DNA of 64,000 nt from Methanobacterium sp. PtaB.Bin024 (GTDB lineage: Archaea > Methanobacteriota > Methanobacteria > Methanobacteriales > Methanobacteriaceae), in NCBI GenBank assembly GCA_002067065.1, contig MVPY01000043.1, forward strand, positions 134,501 to 198,500, given 5' to 3'. Numbering within the stretch: the stretch's first letter is position 1; each line of letters starts with the position of its first letter. Of this stretch, positions 60,402 to 64,000 are shown in pieces. The translations under genes were made by a program, and so were the position numbers. Under the pieces are notes generated by a model. The model had not been told where the DNA came from, ran no database searches, and saw nothing but the letters and a program-made list of their open reading frames with translations.

Positions 60402-61100
60402 TTAAATATTTTTTTTAATTTTCATCATTTCATTCCCACCTTTACGGAACCTGTAATCAACTTCCACTATTTCCACCTCTGCTTCACTGGCCAGATCATC
60501 TGTTATCCTACCAACGAAGTGTGATTTCTTCCCATCTCCCTGGAGATTGACCAGAGGGTAGATACGTACTTCTTCAGAAGTCACCCTTAACATTTCACCA
60601 ATGGAATCTAGGTGGAACTGGTAATCCAGACGGTCATCATAGAGAAAGAGAAGATGAGAACACAAGGTAAGTGAAAACTGGTTGTTGTTAAAGGGAAGTT
60701 CTGGTAATCTTCCTTCTATGTACCTTATGCCTTTGAAAACCTTATAATCGTTAACGAATTTTTTGCAAGATTTCATTCTTTCTTCGATCATATTTTTGGA
60801 GTTTTGAAAAAACCCCCAGTCCACTTTATCATCCATTCCAGTATGGGCTTGGATTAGGGTGTAAAAATCGTCAATGGATCTTTCCTTCACTGCTTCATAA
60901 CCCCTTCCATAGAGTGGATCTAAAGCAGTAACCATGTATCCTTGGTTTCCCAGCACTGGAACAAAGGAACTTGCCCCGGCGGCACAGTCCAGTGTTCTAT
61001 GATTTTTAAGAAACCCTGGACTCAGTTTGAACATGGACATGTATTCATGACAGCCTCTTCCCAGGAACCATATTTTATCCTTGGAAAATGAGTACGCCAT
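60402..61100 (-). CDS. SAM-dependent methyltransferase, class I
   Basis: 232 aa. The SAM-binding motif TLDCAAGASSFVPVLGNQGYMVTALDPLYG (motifs I and II) and RLPELPFNNNQFSLTLCSHLLFLY (motif IV region) are clear. The substrate is unknown. A GTG at 61109 is in frame but is part of AGTGATAACC, so the ATG at 61100 is preferred. It overlaps the upstream acetyltransferase gene by 26 bp, and the two probably work together or are at least coexpressed. Confidence 0.85.
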   Translation of the reverse strand: MAYSFSKDKIWFLGRGCHEYMSMFKLSPGFLKNHRTLDCAAGASSFVPVLGNQGYMVTALDPLYGRGYEAVKERSIDDFYTLIQAHTGMDDKVDWGFFQNSKNMIEERMKSCKKFVNDYKVFKGIRYIEGRLPELPFNNNQFSLTLCSHLLFLYDDRLDYQFHLDSIGEMLRVTSEEVRIYPLVNLQGDGKKSHFVGRITDDLASEAEVEIVEVDYRFRKGGNEMMKIKKNI

Positions 61101-61638
61101 GGTTATCACTGATGGAAGTTATATTACGTAAATTTTTTTCCATATGAACAGTTTTTAGATGGTTTTCAGTGTCATTTACTATCTGGTAATTGTTGGAGAT
61201 CCAGAAATCAAGAGAACCATGCACAGTCTTCTGGGTGTGAAGATAAACTTTATTGTAACCCTTTTCTCGACAGAAATCCTCTGCCATGTGGACTAAGGCT
61301 GAAGCCACTCCATTTCTACGCCATGGTTTTTCAACGAAAACTCTCCATAAACTGGCTGTTGTCTGAGAATTGTATAACTCTTTAAAAATAGGATAATCCC
61401 TGTCATAAGCTCTTATTCCAATGGTGCCAATGATTTTTTCAGTATCATGGTCAATTGCCAGGAAGAAGTTGTTTCTTTCAGGATCAAGGTAATAATCTTC
61501 CATATTTTTGATATCCTGATGATATTCAGGGATGAATCCAAAACCAAACTCATCCTGGATCATCTTAAAAAGGAATTTTTTAACATTGTATGGGGAAATA
61601 TGTTCTTTTTGAAGCTTTTTTATTTTAAAATAGCTCAT
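61075..61638 (-). CDS. GNAT family N-acetyltransferase
   Basis: 187 aa with GNAT motifs: NNFFLAIDHDTEKIIGTIGIRAYD, then ASLWRVFVEKPWRRNGVASALVHMAEDFCREKGYNKVYLHTQK (the acetyl-CoA binding R-x-x-G-x-A region). Substrate unknown. The upstream in-frame start at 61668 lacks support; GGGAGAATTCATT precedes the ATG at 61638. First gene of a two-gene operon with the methyltransferase, divergent from the nicotianamine synthase-like gene. Confidence 0.86.
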   Translation of the reverse strand: MSYFKIKKLQKEHISPYNVKKFLFKMIQDEFGFGFIPEYHQDIKNMEDYYLDPERNNFFLAIDHDTEKIIGTIGIRAYDRDYPIFKELYNSQTTASLWRVFVEKPWRRNGVASALVHMAEDFCREKGYNKVYLHTQKTVHGSLDFWISNNYQIVNDTENHLKTVHMEKNLRNITSISDNHGVLIFQG

Positions 61639-61699
61639 AATGAATTCTCCCATTAAATCATTTGCCAATTTTATTACTTTTCGAAAGGTTTAAACCAGT

Positions 61700-61712
61700 T
61701 TAGTAATACTAA
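61700..61712. promoter_or_regulatory. Short palindrome between the GNAT and nicotianamine synthase-like genes
   Basis: TTAGT-AAT-ACTAA sits in the 290-bp divergent intergenic region and contains AGTAATACT, similar to sequences before hcgE, hcgG and cbiM. A regulator site is possible but not shown. Confidence 0.3.
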
Positions 61713-61927
61713 CTAATTTGTTTATATTAATAAGAATACAATTAATCTATATAAAATTTCCGCATGAGTTAAATGATACAAGATCAAACAATAAAACAAA
61801 ATAATAATATGATTTTTTTTCACTGTTCAGGGAAGGGAAGAATTAATTCCAAACTTCCAATAACCTGCAAAAAAAATTTCAATCTGTTTAAGCAGTAGAT
61901 ACAGTTATTTATTTAAGAGGAATTAAT

Positions 61928-62731
61928 ATGAGTTGTTATATGTACTGGGATAGAATAAAATCCATTGCCGATTCTTTTAAAAGCTTTGATGAAGACGATC
62001 CAGATGAAGTACCCTTAGAGAAGATTATACCTCTCTTAGATTCAGTGGAAGAAATAGCTCATGATAATGTGATTGATTTTGATTCAGCCAAACACATTTT
62101 AGATGATAAAACCATGAATGAGGCCCTTAAGGTTATTAGGAAGTTCTATGTCTATTTAGGGTCCCGTTTGGAGAGAGAAAATGCTCAGGAAATATTGAAC
62201 TCACCTGATCCATGGGCCACTCTGGAATCATTCCATTTCTACCATCGTTATATAGGTCTGATAGAAAATGAGAGTAAACTGGTTAAATTTTCCCCTGAAC
62301 AAAAGGTGGTGTTTGTGGGAGGAGGGCCCCTTCCTTTAACTTTAATTCTGCTTAACAAGCTTTATAATGTTCCTGGTGTTAGTATAGAGGTAATTCCTGA
62401 GGTGGCTGAACTATCTCGTCAGGTATTAAATAAACTGGGAATGGAATCCCAGATTGAAGTTAGGGTAGGTGATGAAACAACCCTGAAGGATATTGACTAT
62501 TCAGTGGTGATGGTAGCTGCCCTGGCAGAACCCAAGGAGAGAGTGTTTGCAAATGTATGGGAAACAGTAGATACACGCACTCCAGTCCTTTACAGGACTT
62601 ATACGGGTATGAGGGCTATTTTATACTCTCCAGTTACTGAAAAGGCCACCCGTGGCTTCCACAAAGAGGTTATGATCCTCCCCACAGGTAAGGTTAACAA
62701 CACCTCAGTCTTAATCCGAAAAGTTGTTTAA
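61928..62731 (+). CDS. Nicotianamine synthase-like protein
   Basis: 267 aa, matching the archaeal nicotianamine synthase family, whose Methanothermobacter member makes thermonicotianamine from glutamate and SAM-derived aminopropyl groups. The helical N-terminal part (1-115) carries the catalytic region. A Rossmann SAM-binding core follows (KVVFVGGGPLPLTLILL, VEVIPEVAEL-type segment, VRVGDETTLKDIDYSVVMVAALAEPKERV). Nicotianamines chelate Ni, Co, Fe and Zn, which fits the neighbouring Ni/Co transporter. The ATG follows AAGAGGAATTAAT. Confidence 0.87.
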   Translation: MSCYMYWDRIKSIADSFKSFDEDDPDEVPLEKIIPLLDSVEEIAHDNVIDFDSAKHILDDKTMNEALKVIRKFYVYLGSRLERENAQEILNSPDPWATLESFHFYHRYIGLIENESKLVKFSPEQKVVFVGGGPLPLTLILLNKLYNVPGVSIEVIPEVAELSRQVLNKLGMESQIEVRVGDETTLKDIDYSVVMVAALAEPKERVFANVWETVDTRTPVLYRTYTGMRAILYSPVTEKATRGFHKEVMILPTGKVNNTSVLIRKVV

Positions 62732-62767
62732 GTTAAGTTGTCTGGATTATACATCAAAATCATAATC

Positions 62768-63769
62768 ATGGATAATCATGGATATTTAAATGACCTAGAA
62801 AATTGTCAGCTTTGCCCCTGGGAATGTGGTGTAAACCGTCTTGCGGGTGAAAGAGGAGTATGTCGTGTTGGCTTACCTGAAGTTGCTTACACCGGCCTTA
62901 CACAGGTTTTAAAGACCTTTTCAGTCACCTTACTTGGTTGTTCTTTTCGATGCATATATTGTAATGCCTATCGTCTATCCCAGTACCCTGATTCTGGGTG
63001 GATGTATAGGGGTTATGTCCAACCAGATACCCTGGTTCATGAAGCTTTAAATTCATTTAAAACTAGTTTTGCCCAAAAAATAGGTGTAAAAAAGCTCAGT
63101 TTCACTGGCGGAGAACCATCGATTCATACACCCTACATGGAGGAAGTGACTGCCCTGATAAAAGAGCAGATCCCTGAACTGGAGGTGGGCCTGGCCACCA
63201 ATGGATTCTGCACTCCTCCGACCATGGAAAGATTGGTAGAAATATCTTCGTATATAAATTTTGAAATCAAAGCATTTGATCCAGAACTACATTATGCAGT
63301 GACAGGTGCTCCAGTTAATCCCATACTGGAAAATGCCAAGTTCATTGCCAGTGAAAACCCTGAAAAAATCAGAGTATTTCGTACGGTGATTATACCAGGC
63401 ATCAATGATTTAGAGGTTCCTAAAATAGCTAGTTTTCTCCAGGATATTGATCCTGATTTACCATACCGTTTAGTGGGATTTAGACCCCATTTTTTACTTT
63501 ACTACCATCCCGGCCCATCTAAAAATTTTATGCAGAAGTTGGTGGAAGAATGTCACAATTTGGGTCTTAAAAATGTGGATTACTCTGGTTACAGTCCCGG
63601 TGGAACCTTAATTAACGGGTCTTCCTTTGGTAATAGGTTAAAAAATACTTACCATTTTCTTAATCAGGTTGGATGCTACCGCCACCCCCGAAACTGTGGT
63701 TCTTGTCCAGAAAACCAGTACTGTCCGGCTATTGTAATGGAACCCTGGACCAATTTACCTGTAAAATAA
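62768..63769 (+). CDS. Radical SAM protein with N-terminal and C-terminal Cys motifs
   Basis: 333 aa. Radical SAM cluster motif CxxxCxxC in GCSFRCIYCNAY, then KLSFTGGEPSIHTPYM (GGE motif). The N-terminal CQLCPWECGVNRLAGERGVC and the C-terminal CYRHPRNCGSCPENQYCP could hold further Fe-S clusters. It resembles PflA/AmmeMemoRadiSam-like activating enzymes, with unknown target. A TTG start at 62738, 6 bp after the upstream stop, is equally possible; neither has a clear ribosome binding site. Probably cotranscribed with the nicotianamine synthase-like gene. Confidence 0.85.
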   Translation: MDNHGYLNDLENCQLCPWECGVNRLAGERGVCRVGLPEVAYTGLTQVLKTFSVTLLGCSFRCIYCNAYRLSQYPDSGWMYRGYVQPDTLVHEALNSFKTSFAQKIGVKKLSFTGGEPSIHTPYMEEVTALIKEQIPELEVGLATNGFCTPPTMERLVEISSYINFEIKAFDPELHYAVTGAPVNPILENAKFIASENPEKIRVFRTVIIPGINDLEVPKIASFLQDIDPDLPYRLVGFRPHFLLYYHPGPSKNFMQKLVEECHNLGLKNVDYSGYSPGGTLINGSSFGNRLKNTYHFLNQVGCYRHPRNCGSCPENQYCPAIVMEPWTNLPVK

Positions 63770-64000
63770 ATTGCAGATTTGTATGTACCTATTTCTTTGA
63801 ATTCTTAATCACTCTTTTTTTAAGACCTTTGGCTATTCTTTTCTTTAAAACACTTGATTATTTTTTTTATCATTTTTCTATCAATGAAATGTTATTTTGG
63901 TTTTCCATGATCATTTTCATTGTTTCAGATTGGAATAGAGATTAGTTTTATGTATCAAATATATAACAAAAATGAACGGTTCGAAATCGAAATGTTTATA
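63770..64000. other. Right-end intergenic sequence
   Basis: AT-rich, with T-rich stretches at 63812-63821 and 63860-63867 that could terminate the radical SAM transcript. The last bases (CGAAATGTTTATA, 63988-64000) look like a BRE/TATA promoter for a gene beyond the window. Confidence 0.4.

Noticed and set aside
63970..64000. Second tRNA suggested by a TTCGAAATC T-loop-like sequence at the right end
   Set aside because: No T-stem pairing and no cloverleaf; it reads better as a BRE/TATA promoter.

Overview
The window is from a hydrogenotrophic, methane-producing archaeon of the order Methanobacteriales, probably a mesophilic Methanobacterium-type organism. The evidence is the gene content: H2-forming methylene-H4MPT dehydrogenase (hmd) with its FeGP-cofactor genes hcgA-G, mch, mcrD, archaeal thymidylate synthase, archaeal riboflavin synthase and an archaeal proteasome/exosome/RNase P cluster. 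Intergenic DNA is AT-rich, promoters are archaeal (BRE/TATA), and ribosome binding sites match GGAGGTGAT, usually about 4 nt before the start codon. I used this spacing to correct many starts. There is no rRNA, CRISPR array or recognisable insertion sequence. One tRNA gene (tRNA-Ala, GGC) is present.

Layout. 0-5 kb: the 5' end of a PRPP synthetase gene at the left edge, hypA-hypB (nickel insertion into NiFe hydrogenases), a DUF354 glycosyltransferase-like gene, tRNA-Ala, a membrane protein and the methanogen pair DUF1890/DUF1894. 5-9 kb: a one-carbon block (core methionine synthase, thymidylate synthase, mch) and riboflavin synthase. 9-15.4 kb: an accessory stretch with an ABC permease, a CMD-family protein, an orphan sensor kinase and a MarR-MATE operon. 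15.5-23.8 kb: the archaeal superoperon for RNA processing, proteolysis and ribosome biogenesis (L15e, COG1325, Rpp30, Pop5, PsmA, SBDS, Rrp4, Rrp41, Rrp42, L37Ae, RpoP, Brix, Pcc1, prefoldin beta, DUF3194). 23.8-33.3 kb: a small Cys-rich ORF, an ArsR regulator with a clear operator, a bacterial-type Lon protease, a zinc-ribbon protein, two TPR proteins, a phosphoesterase, an HTH-like protein and hcgG. 33.3-39.8 kb: a class II ribonucleotide reductase, then a four-gene operon of truncated FdhA, FdhB, MvhD-like protein and an Hmd paralogue.

40.7-47.6 kb: a stand-alone mcrD, hmd and hcgA-B-C-D-E-F. 47.8-56.3 kb: a ChlI/ChlD-type chelatase motor, a complete ECF transporter (S, T, fused A-A') and a CobN/BchH-type chelatase subunit. 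56.3-60.2 kb, opposite strand: CbiM-N-Q-O nickel/cobalt uptake plus a second CbiM. 60.4-63.8 kb: a methyltransferase, a GNAT acetyltransferase, a nicotianamine synthase-like gene and a radical SAM protein.

Taken together, 30-63 kb reads as a metal-economy island. It holds the nickel-free [Fe]-hydrogenase and its whole cofactor pathway, Ni/Co uptake, a metallophore-type synthase, a tetrapyrrole chelatase and a cobalamin-dependent reductase. The observations I rate most worth following are: (1) the operon joining an active-site-less FdhA, FdhB, an MvhD-like protein and an Hmd paralogue lacking His14; (2) a four-fold 12-residue H-x-x-L-H repeat at the C-terminus of CbiO; (3) a large structured leader in front of cbiM; (4) an ECF transporter of unknown substrate inside a chelatase locus; and (5) several genes whose best start, judged by the Shine-Dalgarno sequence, is AUU or AUC.
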